From Candidatus Manganitrophus sp. (GTDB lineage Bacteria > Nitrospirota > Nitrospiria > SBBL01 > Manganitrophaceae), in contig CP114561.1 in the NCBI GenBank assembly GCA_028865235.1, positions 1,446,001 to 1,510,000 of the forward strand: DNA of 64,000 nt, read 5' to 3'. Made by a program: the position numbers and the translations under genes. This document shows, one piece after another, positions 9,710 through 18,509 of the stretch; the stretch's first letter is position 1, and each line of letters opens with the position of its first letter. The notes under the pieces were generated by a model that worked only from the letters and a program-made list of their open reading frames with translations, was not told the origin of the DNA and searched no databases.

Positions 9710-10342
9710 GTGAAATTCACCGAGCTGCTCGACAAAATTATTTTCAAAGAAATTCTGAAAGGGCTGAAACTCACCTTCACCCACATGTTCGTACGGGAGG
9801 TGACGCTCCAATATCCCCATCAGAAGCTCGCCCTTCCCGATACCCACCGGGGCGCCCTTTGCCTGTTGAAATATGAAGACGGCGCCGAGCGGTGCGTCGG
9901 GTGCGATCTCTGCGAGGCGGCCTGCCCCTCTCACTGCATCAAGGTGGTCAGCGCGGAGGTTCAGGACGGTCAGGTCCTCCGGCGGATCGCCACCTCGTTC
10001 GACATCGATATCACCAAGTGCGTTTTCTGCGGCTTCTGCGTGGAGGCCTGCCCCGTCAACGCCCTCGGGATGACGAAGCTCTATGAATATTCGACCGACA
10101 ATAAAAGAAACTTGATCTTCGACAAACCGAAGCTGTATGAGATCGGAGAGAAATACCACGCCGAGGCAAAAGCGTATCTCGTGGCGCACAACCAAGAAAA
10201 AGCCGACGACAGCGCCCGCGAATACCGGTATAAATTCCCGGCCTATGTGAACGGAGAGACACAGGCCCCCGCCGCCGGCAAAGCGAGCGGCCAGGATGCT
10301 GCAGCCGCTGCATCGAAGCCGGAATCCCCGGCGCCGGCCTAG
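9710..10342 (+). CDS. nuoI: NADH-quinone oxidoreductase subunit I
   Basis: A two-cluster ferredoxin-like subunit linking NuoG to NuoB. The GTG start at 9710 gives 210 residues with two CxxCxxCxxxCP motifs (CVGCDLCEAACPSHC and CVFCGFCVEACP) binding clusters N6a and N6b. An Ala/Pro-rich tail of about 30 residues follows the normal NuoI end. NuoH usually lies directly upstream of NuoI; here nuoG is adjacent and no nuoH is present in the window. Confidence 0.95.
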   Translation: MKFTELLDKIIFKEILKGLKLTFTHMFVREVTLQYPHQKLALPDTHRGALCLLKYEDGAERCVGCDLCEAACPSHCIKVVSAEVQDGQVLRRIATSFDIDITKCVFCGFCVEACPVNALGMTKLYEYSTDNKRNLIFDKPKLYEIGEKYHAEAKAYLVAHNQEKADDSAREYRYKFPAYVNGETQAPAAGKASGQDAAAAASKPESPAPA

Positions 10343-10391
10343 GAGGACGATCGAAAACAGATTCAACGTCCCGTAAACCTGCAAGGAGTTC

Positions 10392-11036
10392 ATGGCACAG
10401 CTTTTATTTTTTCTTTATTTTTCAGGGATGGCCCTCTTTTCGTCCGTCTTGACGATCGGCCTTCGTAATCCGATCTACTGCACCCTCGCCCTTCTCTCTA
10501 CTTTTCTTCACGTCGCCGGCCTGTTCGTATTGCTCCACGCCGAATTTCTCGCCGCCATTCAAATCATCATCTATGCCGGCGCGGTTCTTATTCTTTATCT
10601 ATTCGTTCTGATGCTCCTCGACTTGAAGAGCAGCGAAGGGTTCCTTCACCGTCAGACCTGGATCGCCCTCTTTTTCGGCTTGGTCATCCTGGCGGAGATT
10701 TTGATTGTCCTTTTTAAATCGCCGATCCTGGAGAGGAGCGATCCCGCCGGGGCGGCCGCCCTCCCCGCCGTCGGGAACACCGAAGCGATCGGCCTCTCCA
10801 TTTTTAATGAATATCTTCTCCCGTTCGAGCTGGTCGGGATCATCCTCCTTGGCGGCATCATCGGGGCGCTCGTCTTGGCGAAACAGCCTCGGCCCGACGC
10901 AAAGGCGGGGGGAAACGGCGCGCACGCACTGGAGGTTCCCCTTCCCCAAACCGGAAACGGTCACCCGGAAGGGACCCCCGACTCCGTCGCGGAGGAGACC
11001 TCCCGCGGCGCGCTCGATAAGGTAGGGTCGGCCTGA
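10392..11036 (+). CDS. nuoJ: NADH-quinone oxidoreductase subunit J
   Basis: NuoJ is a five-helix membrane subunit next to NuoK and NuoA. The 214 residues include the family motif in helix 3 (IQIIIYAGAVLILYLFVLML), where a pi-bulge is known in complex I structures. The C-terminal 50 residues form a hydrophilic Gly/Pro/Ala tail not typical of short NuoJ proteins. An AAGGAG site precedes the ATG. The stop overlaps the nuoK start (TGATG). Confidence 0.95.
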   Translation: MAQLLFFLYFSGMALFSSVLTIGLRNPIYCTLALLSTFLHVAGLFVLLHAEFLAAIQIIIYAGAVLILYLFVLMLLDLKSSEGFLHRQTWIALFFGLVILAEILIVLFKSPILERSDPAGAAALPAVGNTEAIGLSIFNEYLLPFELVGIILLGGIIGALVLAKQPRPDAKAGGNGAHALEVPLPQTGNGHPEGTPDSVAEETSRGALDKVGSA

Positions 11037-11338
11037 TGATTCCCCTCTCCTATTATGTGATCGTCTCCACCGTCATGTTCGTCATCGGCCTCATCGGCGT
11101 CTTGATCCGGAAGAACTTTTTGATTATCCTCTACGCCATCGAATTGATGCTGAACGCCGGGAACATCAATCTGGTCGCCTTCTCGCGCCATTTCGAATCG
11201 GTCAACGGACAGATCATCTCGCTCTTCATCATCACCATCGCCGCCGCGGAAGCCGCGGTCGGATTGGCGATCATCATCGTTCTCTTCCGGAAAAAGGCGA
11301 CGACCAACGTGGATGAAATCAGTTTATTGAAATGGTAA
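11036..11338 (+). CDS. nuoK: NADH-quinone oxidoreductase subunit K
   Basis: A 100-residue three-helix subunit, homologous to MrpC, that forms part of the proton path between NuoJ and NuoN. Conserved glutamates are visible in helix 2 (AIELMLNAGNINLVAF) and helix 3 (AAAEAAVGLAI). Full length. It starts within the nuoJ stop codon. Confidence 0.96.
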   Translation: MIPLSYYVIVSTVMFVIGLIGVLIRKNFLIILYAIELMLNAGNINLVAFSRHFESVNGQIISLFIITIAAAEAAVGLAIIIVLFRKKATTNVDEISLLKW

Positions 11339-11357
11339 AGAAAGCAAAGAGGTTTCC

Positions 11358-12896
11358 TTGGAAGCAATGAGCGACATCCGGCCCCTTCTCGCCATCCTCG
11401 TTTCGATGGTGGCGGTCGGGCTGATTCTCGCCTCGGATAAGAACCCGAACGTCCGCGAAGGGTGGTCGATCGGGGCCGGGATCATCAAGTTTCTGATCGT
11501 CCTTTCGATGGCGCCGACGATCCTCTCGGGACAGACGCTCGAATACACCCTCTTCACCTTTCTCCCGGGACTCGACATCAAATTCCGCGTCGATCCGTTC
11601 GGGATGGTCTTTGCGACGATCGCCTCGGGGCTCTGGATCGTCACCACTTTCTATTCCATCGGCTACATGCGGGGGACGAATGAGAAGAAGCAGACCCGCT
11701 ACTTCGCCTGCTTCGCCATCAGCGTCGCCTCGGCCCTCGGCGTCGCATTCTCCGCGAACCTGCTGACCCTCTTCATCTTCTACGAGTTCCTCAGCCTCGC
11801 CACCTTCCCGCTGGTCAATCACAAGGAGACGCCGGAGTCGTTTCTGGGGGCGAGAAAATATTTGATCTATCTCGTCGGCGCTTCCAAGACCTTTTTGCTG
11901 GCGGCGATCATCCTGACCTACAACGTCGCCGGGACCCTGGAGTTCTCAAAAGGGGGGCTTTTCGCCGGCAAAGGGGAGCCGTGGATGCTGGTTATGATCT
12001 ACCTCTTCTTTATCTATGGTTTTGCCAAAGCTGCGATCATGCCGGTCCACGCCTGGCTGCCGGCCGCGATGGTCGCGCCGACCCCGGTCTCCGCCCTGCT
12101 CCATGCGGTGGCGGTCGTGAAGGTCGGCGTCTTCTCGGTCTTGCGGGTGATCTTCCACGTCTTCGGCCCCGAGCTGATGGGCCAGCTTCACCTCGGTGTG
12201 ATGACCGCCTATCTCGTCTCGTTCACGATCATCATGGCCTCTATTTATGCATTGACGCGGGACAATCTGAAGGCCCGGCTCGCCTACTCGACGGTCAGCC
12301 AGCTCTCCTATGTGATTTTAGGGGCGGCGCTTCTCTCCCCGAGCGGGATGACCGCCGGGGTCATTCACATCGCCAACCACGCGATCTCGAAGATCACCCT
12401 CTTCTTCTGCGCCGGCTCGATCTATGTCGCCTCGCACAAAACCAACATCAGCCAGATGCGGGGGATCGGCCGGAAGATGCCCTGGACGATGACCGCCTTC
12501 GCGATCGCCTCCCTGAGCATGATCGGGGTCCCGCCGGTGGCGGGGTTCGTGACGAAGTGGTATCTCGCCCTCGGCGCGATCGAATCGGGCCAGATCCCGA
12601 TCCTCTTCGTTCTGATCGCGAGCACGATCCTGAACGCCGCCTATTTCGTCCCGGTGATCTACACCGCCTTCTTCCATTCACCGGAGGGGGAGACGCACGG
12701 TCACGCTCCTGCCCCGCTCCACCCGGCGCCGCAGAGTGTCGGAGCGATGGCGGCCCACGACGATCACCATGACGAAGATTTCGGCGAGGCCTCTCCCTTT
12801 GTTTATGTTCCGCTGATTGTGACGGCGGTCCTCTCGGTCCTGGTCGGTCTTTTCCCCGACTATTTTCTGGCATTGGCAAAATTGGTGATTCAATGA
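11358..12896 (+). CDS. MrpD-like antiporter subunit 1 of complex I
   Basis: A 512-residue polytopic protein of the proton-conducting NuoL/M/N-MrpD family, closest in look to MrpD/MnhD-type subunits. The helix-5 glutamate (FYEFLSLATF), the helix-7 lysine (GFAKAAIMPVHAWLP), the helix-8 His and Lys (LLHAVAVVKVGVF) and a late lysine (FVTKWYLALG) are all present, so ion translocation is likely. A loop near the C-terminus is rich in histidine and acidic residues. The TTG start at 11358 sits about five bases after AAAGAGG; ATG at 11367 is an alternative. It is one of five antiporter-type subunits in this operon. Confidence 0.85.
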   Translation: MEAMSDIRPLLAILVSMVAVGLILASDKNPNVREGWSIGAGIIKFLIVLSMAPTILSGQTLEYTLFTFLPGLDIKFRVDPFGMVFATIASGLWIVTTFYSIGYMRGTNEKKQTRYFACFAISVASALGVAFSANLLTLFIFYEFLSLATFPLVNHKETPESFLGARKYLIYLVGASKTFLLAAIILTYNVAGTLEFSKGGLFAGKGEPWMLVMIYLFFIYGFAKAAIMPVHAWLPAAMVAPTPVSALLHAVAVVKVGVFSVLRVIFHVFGPELMGQLHLGVMTAYLVSFTIIMASIYALTRDNLKARLAYSTVSQLSYVILGAALLSPSGMTAGVIHIANHAISKITLFFCAGSIYVASHKTNISQMRGIGRKMPWTMTAFAIASLSMIGVPPVAGFVTKWYLALGAIESGQIPILFVLIASTILNAAYFVPVIYTAFFHSPEGETHGHAPAPLHPAPQSVGAMAAHDDHHDEDFGEASPFVYVPLIVTAVLSVLVGLFPDYFLALAKLVIQ

Positions 12897-13156
12897 AGAA
12901 AGAAAAGCTGATCCTTTATACGGCCGTCCTCCTCGTCCTCCTCGCGGTGGTCGAGTTTTTCCTGGTCCACAAACACCACGCGGTTTTCGCGCTGGAGAAC
13001 TTTCCCGGCTACACCGCGGTTTTTGGATTGCTCGCCACCGTCGTGTTGATTCTCGTTTCGAAAGGAATCGGCCACTCCGTGCTGATGGTGCGGGAAGATT
13101 ATTACGAGAACCCTGCCGCCGAACCGGCCCACGAAGGAGAAGCGCACCATGATTGA
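12893..13156 (+). CDS. small two-helix protein in antiporter block
   Basis: An 87-residue protein with two hydrophobic helices (about residues 7-25 and 41-58) and a soluble C-terminal tail rich in Glu and His (HEGEAHHD). It is wedged between two MrpD-like genes and overlaps both (ATGA at 12893, then 8 bases at 13149), so it is surely co-translated. It is probably a small accessory membrane subunit of the complex. No named family is recognised. Confidence 0.75.
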   Translation: MKKEKLILYTAVLLVLLAVVEFFLVHKHHAVFALENFPGYTAVFGLLATVVLILVSKGIGHSVLMVREDYYENPAAEPAHEGEAHHD

Positions 13157-15015
13157 GTGGGTACATCCCGGACTGCTCCTGATCCTCGGCGCCGCCCTGA
13201 TCCCCTTCCTGAAAGGGAAGGTGAAAGAGGGCTATCTCGTCGGCCTCCCCGCGGCGGCCTTTCTTCTCGTCGTCTTCCTCGATCCGGGCCGCTATGGCGT
13301 CTTCAACTTTTTGGGGAACGAGCTGGTGATGGGGCGGGTCGACAAGATGAGCCTCGTCTTCAGCTACATCTTCACATTGATGGCGACGATCGGGATGGTC
13401 TACTCCCTCCATGTGAAGAACGACCTGGAGCATATCGCGGCGCTCACCTACGCCGGAAGCGCGTTGGGGGTCGTCTTCTCCGGCGATCTCTTCACCCTCT
13501 TTCTCTTCTGGGAGATCATGGCCTTCGCCTCGGTGATGCTCGTCTGGGCCCGGGGAAAAGAAGGGGGAGGCGCCCGGCTTCCGGTATCTTCTGGTCCATG
13601 TCTTCGGCGGGGTCGCGCTTTTGGCGGGGATCGTCATCCATGCCACCGAGACCAAAAGCCTCCTCTTCGACGCCCTCCCGCACGGCGGATGGGGAGGCTC
13701 GCTTATTCTTCTGGGATTCCTGGTCAACGCCGCAGCACCCCCGCTCCACGCCTGGCTCCCCGACGCTTATCCGGAGGCGACCGTCACCGGGACCGTCTTC
13801 CTCTCGGCCTTCACGACGAAGACGGCGGTCTATGTCCTCGCGCGGGGGTACGCCGGCATGGAGCTGCTGATGTGGCTCGGGGCTTTCATGGCCCTTTACG
13901 GCGTCGGCTACGCGATGATCGAAAACAACATCCGGCGGCTCCTCGCCTACCATATCGTCAGCCAGGTCGGCTTCATGGTGGCGGGAATCGGGATCGGAAC
14001 GCAGCTCGCGATCAACGGCGCCGTGGCGCACGCCTTCGCCCACATCCTTTATAAAGCGCTCCTGATGATGGGGATGGGGTCGGTGATCTTCATGACCGGG
14101 AAGCGGAAAGCGACCGAGCTCGGCGGCCTCTATAAAACGATGCCGATCACCTTCGTCCTTTTTATGATCGGCGGCTTCTCGATCTCCGGCGTCCCGTTGA
14201 TGTCGGGCTTCATCAGCAAGTCGATGACGATCTCGGCGGCGGGCGAGGCGCACCGGATCGCAATCTATATCATGCTGACCCTCGCCTCCTGCGGAACGTT
14301 CATCTCGACGACGCTGAAGCTTCCCTACGCCGTCTTCCTCGGCGAGGACAAAAAGATCCCGGCGAAAGATCCCCCGATCAACATGATCTGGGGGATGGGG
14401 CTCGCCGCCTTCTTCTGCATTCTGCTGGGAGTCTGGCCGACCCTGCTCTATCAACTGCTGCCGAACCCGGTCGACTACCATCCCTATACCCTGGAGCATC
14501 TCTTCCAATCGTTCCAGCTCCTCGCGGCGACCGGACTGGTCTTTCTGCTTTTCCTGAAGAAGCTTCATCCGGAGCCGACGATTTCGCTCGACACCGACAT
14601 CGCCTACCGTATGGGCGCGCGGGAATTCATGTGGGCCGCGAACCACCCGATCTCCGCCTGGGAGGCGTTCATCACCGAGGCGTACAACAACGTCATCATC
14701 CAGCCGATGAAGCGTTTCGTCGCCCTCTGCCGGCGGTTCGACGTCGGCGTGATCGACGGCGCGGTCAACGGCATCGGGCGCGGGATCTTCGGCGGAAGCG
14801 GGATTTCGAACAAGATTGAAAATTACGTCGTCTACGGTTTCATCAACATGGTCGGCTACTCCAACCATGTCCTGGCGCGGATCTTCCGGCGGCTGCAGAC
14901 CGGCTCGGTCCACAACTACGCCATGATCCTCATCGTCGGGATCTTTTTCCTGGTGAACATCTATTGGATGTTCAAAGAGCAGATTAAAGGCCTGATGGTG
15001 GTGATGTTGGGGTGA
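13149..15015 (+). CDS. MrpD/NuoL-like antiporter subunit 2 (frameshifted)
   Basis: A second MrpD-like subunit, about 620 residues once the frame is repaired by removing one G from the five-G run at 13563-13567 (giving GEAPGFRYLLVHVFGG). The helix-5 glutamate is present (FLFWEIMAFAS). In helix 7 the usual lysine is replaced by asparagine (LVNAAAPPLHAWLP), while a lysine follows in SAFTTKTAVYVL. The long C-terminal extension resembles that of NuoL, including VGVIDGAVNG and LQTGSVHNYA, so it probably carries the lateral helix and fills the NuoL-like distal place. That placement is inference. Confidence 0.8.
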
Positions 15016-15022
15016 TTATTAT

Positions 15023-15100
15023 GTCATTCCCGAATGTTTAATCGGGAATCCAGCGACCTTTAATCCAAAACCCCTGGATTCCCGCTTGTGCGGGAATGAC
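15023..15100. repeat. inverted-repeat intergenic element (MITE/REP-like)
   Basis: A 78-bp element begins GTCATTCCCG and ends with the exact complement CGGGAATGAC. Inside are two further hairpins (ATTCCCG...CGGGAAT and GGATTCCCGC...GCGGGAAT). It lies between two nuo genes and is a common type of mobile-like intergenic repeat in bacteria. Confidence 0.7.
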
Positions 15101-15113
15101 GACCTTTAAAGAC

Positions 15114-15140
15114 AGGGCGATCACAAGGATCGCCCCTACA
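15114..15140. repeat. GGGCGATC...GATCGCCCCTAC repeat
   Basis: An 8-bp perfect stem (GGGCGATC with GATCGCCC) around ACAAG, ending CCTACA, directly follows the 78-bp element and ends seven bases before the nuoM start. It matches the type seen at 9668 and 57807. Confidence 0.6.
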
Positions 15141-15146
15141 GGGAAC

Positions 15147-16840
15147 ATGATGATCGATCAAATTTTCGCAAGCGACCAGATCGGGTTTCCGGTGCTGACG
15201 TTGCTCCTTCTTCTCCCGGCGCTCGGGGCGCTGGCGCTTGCATTCCTGAAGGACGAGCGGCAGATGCGGGTGACGGCGCTGGCGACCACCTCAGTCGTCT
15301 TCGCCCTCTCGCTCCTCCTTCCGCTCCTCTTCCAACGGGGAACGCCGAACATGCAGTTCGTCGAGGAGCTGAACTGGATCCGGCCGCTCGGGGCCGCTTA
15401 TCACCTCGGGGTCGACGGGTTCAGCCTCTTCCTCGTCACCCTCACCACCTTCCTGATGGTTCTTTTGGTCCTCTTCTCCTGGAAAGGGGTTACGCTGAAT
15501 CTCAAACAATACCTGATCTGCCTTCTGGTATTGGAGACGACGGTCGTCGGGGTCTTCATGGCGATCGATCTGCTGCTCTTCTTCCTCTTCTGGGAGATCA
15601 TGCTGATCCCGATGTATTTCCTGATCAAGATCTGGGGGGGAGCAACCGCGACTATGCGTCATTAAAGTTCGTCCTCTACACCCTCCTCGGCAGCGTCTTG
15701 ATGCTGGTCGGCTTCGTGATCCTTTATCTGAATTACCACGACTATGCCTTGGCGCAGAACCTCTCGCAGACCTACTCGTTCAGCATATTGGATCTGTTGA
15801 AGGCGCCGATGTCGGAGAGTAAGCAGAACATCGTCTTCCTCCTCCTCTTCTTCGGCTTCGCTTTTAAAGTCCCGATGTTCCCCTTCCACACCTGGCTGCC
15901 GGACGCCCACGTCGAAGCGCCGACCGCCGGGAGCGTGCTGTTGGCGGGGGTCCTCTTGAAGATGGGGACCTACGGCTTTGTCCGCTTCTCCCTTCCGCTC
16001 CTGCCGGAAGCCTCGATCAACTTCGTTCCGATGATGACGATCCTCTCGGTGATCGGGATCGTCTACGGGGCGCTCCTGGCGCTGGCGCAGGACGACATCA
16101 AGAAGCTGATCGCCTATTCTTCCATCAGCCATCTTGGGTTTGTGGTTCTGGGAATCTTCGCGTTGAACCGGACCGGCATCCAAGGGGGGATGATCCAGAT
16201 GTTGAACCACGGGATCTCGACCGCCGGTCTCTTTTTGGTCGTCGGATTCCTCTATGAGCGGCGCCACACCCGCGCGATCTCCGAATACGGCGGGCTGGGG
16301 CGGCGGCTTCCGATCTTCGCCGCGTTTTATATGATTATCTCGCTCTCGTCGATGGCCTTCCCGGGAACGAACGGCTTCGTCGGCGAGTTGTTGATCCTGG
16401 TCGGCGCGGCGCAGCTCGACTGGCGGCTGACCGTCACCGCGATCGTCGGCGTCCTCCTCGGCGCGGCCTATCTTCTTTGGCTCTATCAGCGTGTGATGAT
16501 GGGACAGATCACCAACCCGAAGAACGAGAAGATCCCCGACCTCGACCGGCGGGAGATCGGCATTTGCGTGGCGCTCGCCGTGATGATTTTTTGGGTCGGC
16601 GTCTACCCGATGCCCTTTTTGAAGGCGATGGACGGATCGATCGACTTTGTCGCCCAGCGGGTCGCGGGCAGCGTCCCGGTCATCACCGAACCGGCGGTCG
16701 AAGTCACCCCGGCCGGACTCCAATCCTTTGATGCGCTGGAGGAGGAGATTCCCCTCCCGACGAGGGTCGATTCACCCGAGATGACCCCCTCCGTCCATGC
16801 GGAGGAGATCCCGGTGACGCAGACGGAGGGAACCCGATGA
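15147..16840 (+). CDS. nuoM: NADH-quinone oxidoreductase subunit M (frameshifted)
   Basis: A canonical NuoM proton-pumping subunit of about 565 residues after repair. The frame is lost at a seven-G run (15634-15640); eight G restore WGGSNRDYASLKFVLYT. All key residues are present: helix-5 Glu (FLFWEIMLIPMY), helix-7 Lys (FGFAFKVPMFPFHTWLPDAH), helix-8 Lys (AGVLLKMGTYGF) and helix-12 Glu (GTNGFVGELL). A 50-residue acidic tail follows the last helix. The start is at the ATG 15147 or 15150. It is coupled to the next gene by an ATGA overlap. Confidence 0.9.
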
Positions 16841-18508
16841 CAAACCATCTCCTCTCCTTTATTCTCTTTACGCCGTTCATCGGGGCGTTCCTTCTCTTCT
16901 TCGTCTCCAATAAACAGCGGGAAATCGTCCACGGGATCGCCGCGACTTTCGCCGGCCTCTCGCTCCTCGGCTCGGCCTACCTGATGTTTGTCTACGACCA
17001 TGCCGCCGGCGGCTTCCAGTTCCAGGAGCAGACCGTTTGGTCGTCCGAGCTCGGGATCTCCTTTTTCTTGGGGGTCGACGGGATCGGGGCGCCGATGGTC
17101 CTCGCCTCGGCGATGTTGATGTTTGCCGGGATCTTCGTCTCCTGGCACATCAAAGACCGCCTGAAAGAGTTTTACATCAACCTCCTGGTCTTGGGCTCGG
17201 CGACGATCGGGGTCTACATGTCGCTCGATCTCTTCTTTCTCTTTTTCTTCTACGAGCTCTCGGTGATCCCGATGTACCTCTTCCTCGTGATCTGGGGACG
17301 GCACACCAAGGGTTATCTCGACATGAAAAAAGCGGGCGACCCCCTCAGCGATTCGGTCGCCCACTTCTTCAACTTCAACCGGTCGAGCAAAGAGTACGCC
17401 GCGATGAAGCTGACCCTCTACCTCTCCCTCGGCGCGGTGGTTGCGCTGTTGGGGCTCCTGTTGGTCTACGTCGATTCGGGGCTAAGGACCTTCAACATTA
17501 TCGAGATCGCCGAGAAGGGACATCTCCTGAAGTCGAAAAGAGAACCTCTACTTCTGGCTGATCTTCTTGGGCTTCGCGCCGATCGCCGCGATCTTCCCCT
17601 TTCACTCCTGGTCGCCGGTCGGCTACGCCGCGGCACCGGCCGCCGCCAGCATGATGCACGCCGGGGTGTTGAAGAAGCTCGGGCATTTCACGATCATCCG
17701 GATCTGCTTCTATCTCTTCCCGACGGCGACGCAGCAGTGGATGCCGATCATCGCCGTCGTCTGCGTCATCAACATCTTCTACGGCGGATTGGTGGCGTTT
17801 CTGCAGAAGGACACCAAGTTCGTCGTCGGCTACTCCTCGGTCGCCCACATGGGGTATATCTTCCTCGGGATGGCGTCGTTAAACCAGATCAGTCTGACCG
17901 GGGCGGTTTTCTTCCTCTTCGCCGACGCGATGGCGATGGGGCTCCTCTTCGCCCTGGCCGGCTACATCTATTATCAGACCCATACCCTCGACATTCCCTC
18001 GATGGGAGGCGGGTTGGCGTCGAAGATGCCCTTTATCGCCACCGCTTTTGTGATCGGCTCCGCGGCCTCGTTCGGGATGCCGGGGGCGATGAACTTCATC
18101 GGGGAGCTGATGGTCTTTTTGGGAAGCTGGCGGGTCTATCCGGTGCAGACGGTTTTAGCGGCGATGGCGATCACGATCACCTGGGCCTATTATTTCCGGA
18201 TGATCCGCGACATGTTCTTCGGCGAGCCCGATCCGCGGATGGCGCATGTGGTCGACGCGCGAAGCCTGGTCGATCGCCTTCCGCTGGTCTTGCTGGCGTC
18301 GATGACGATCTTCTTCGGGCTCTATCCCGCGCCGTTCATCAATGTGATCCAATCGGGGGTGATGCCGATCCTGGCGCGGATGGAGGCGCCGGCGGCGCCA
18401 GCGCTCCCGGCCACCGCCGCGGAGCCGGCTTCGTTTTCGATTGAGATCGATCCGCCGGAAGAAGCTGACGCAAAACCGACAGCGGACCCCGTTTCAGGAG
18501 GAAAGTAA
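16837..18508 (+). CDS. second, divergent NuoM subunit (frameshifted)
   Basis: A second NuoM-type subunit of about 556 residues. The break is at four A residues (17536-17539); three restore KENLYFWLIFLGF. Helix-5 Glu (FFFYELSVIPMY), helix-8 Lys (AGVLKKLGHF) and helix-12 Glu (AMNFIGELMVF) are conserved. The helix-7 lysine region reads GFAPIAAIFPFHSW, so the lysine seen in NuoM is gone and the following loop differs. Two adjacent NuoM genes are the hallmark of the 2M complex I known from Nitrospirota and others. A Pro/Ala/Glu-rich tail ends the protein. Confidence 0.85.
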
Positions 18509-18509
18509 A

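Noticed and set aside
13516..14913. 465-codon minus-strand frame inside the nuo operon
   Set aside because: Composed mainly of Arg, Asp, Glu and His with no hydrophobic core; it mirrors the membrane protein on the plus strand.
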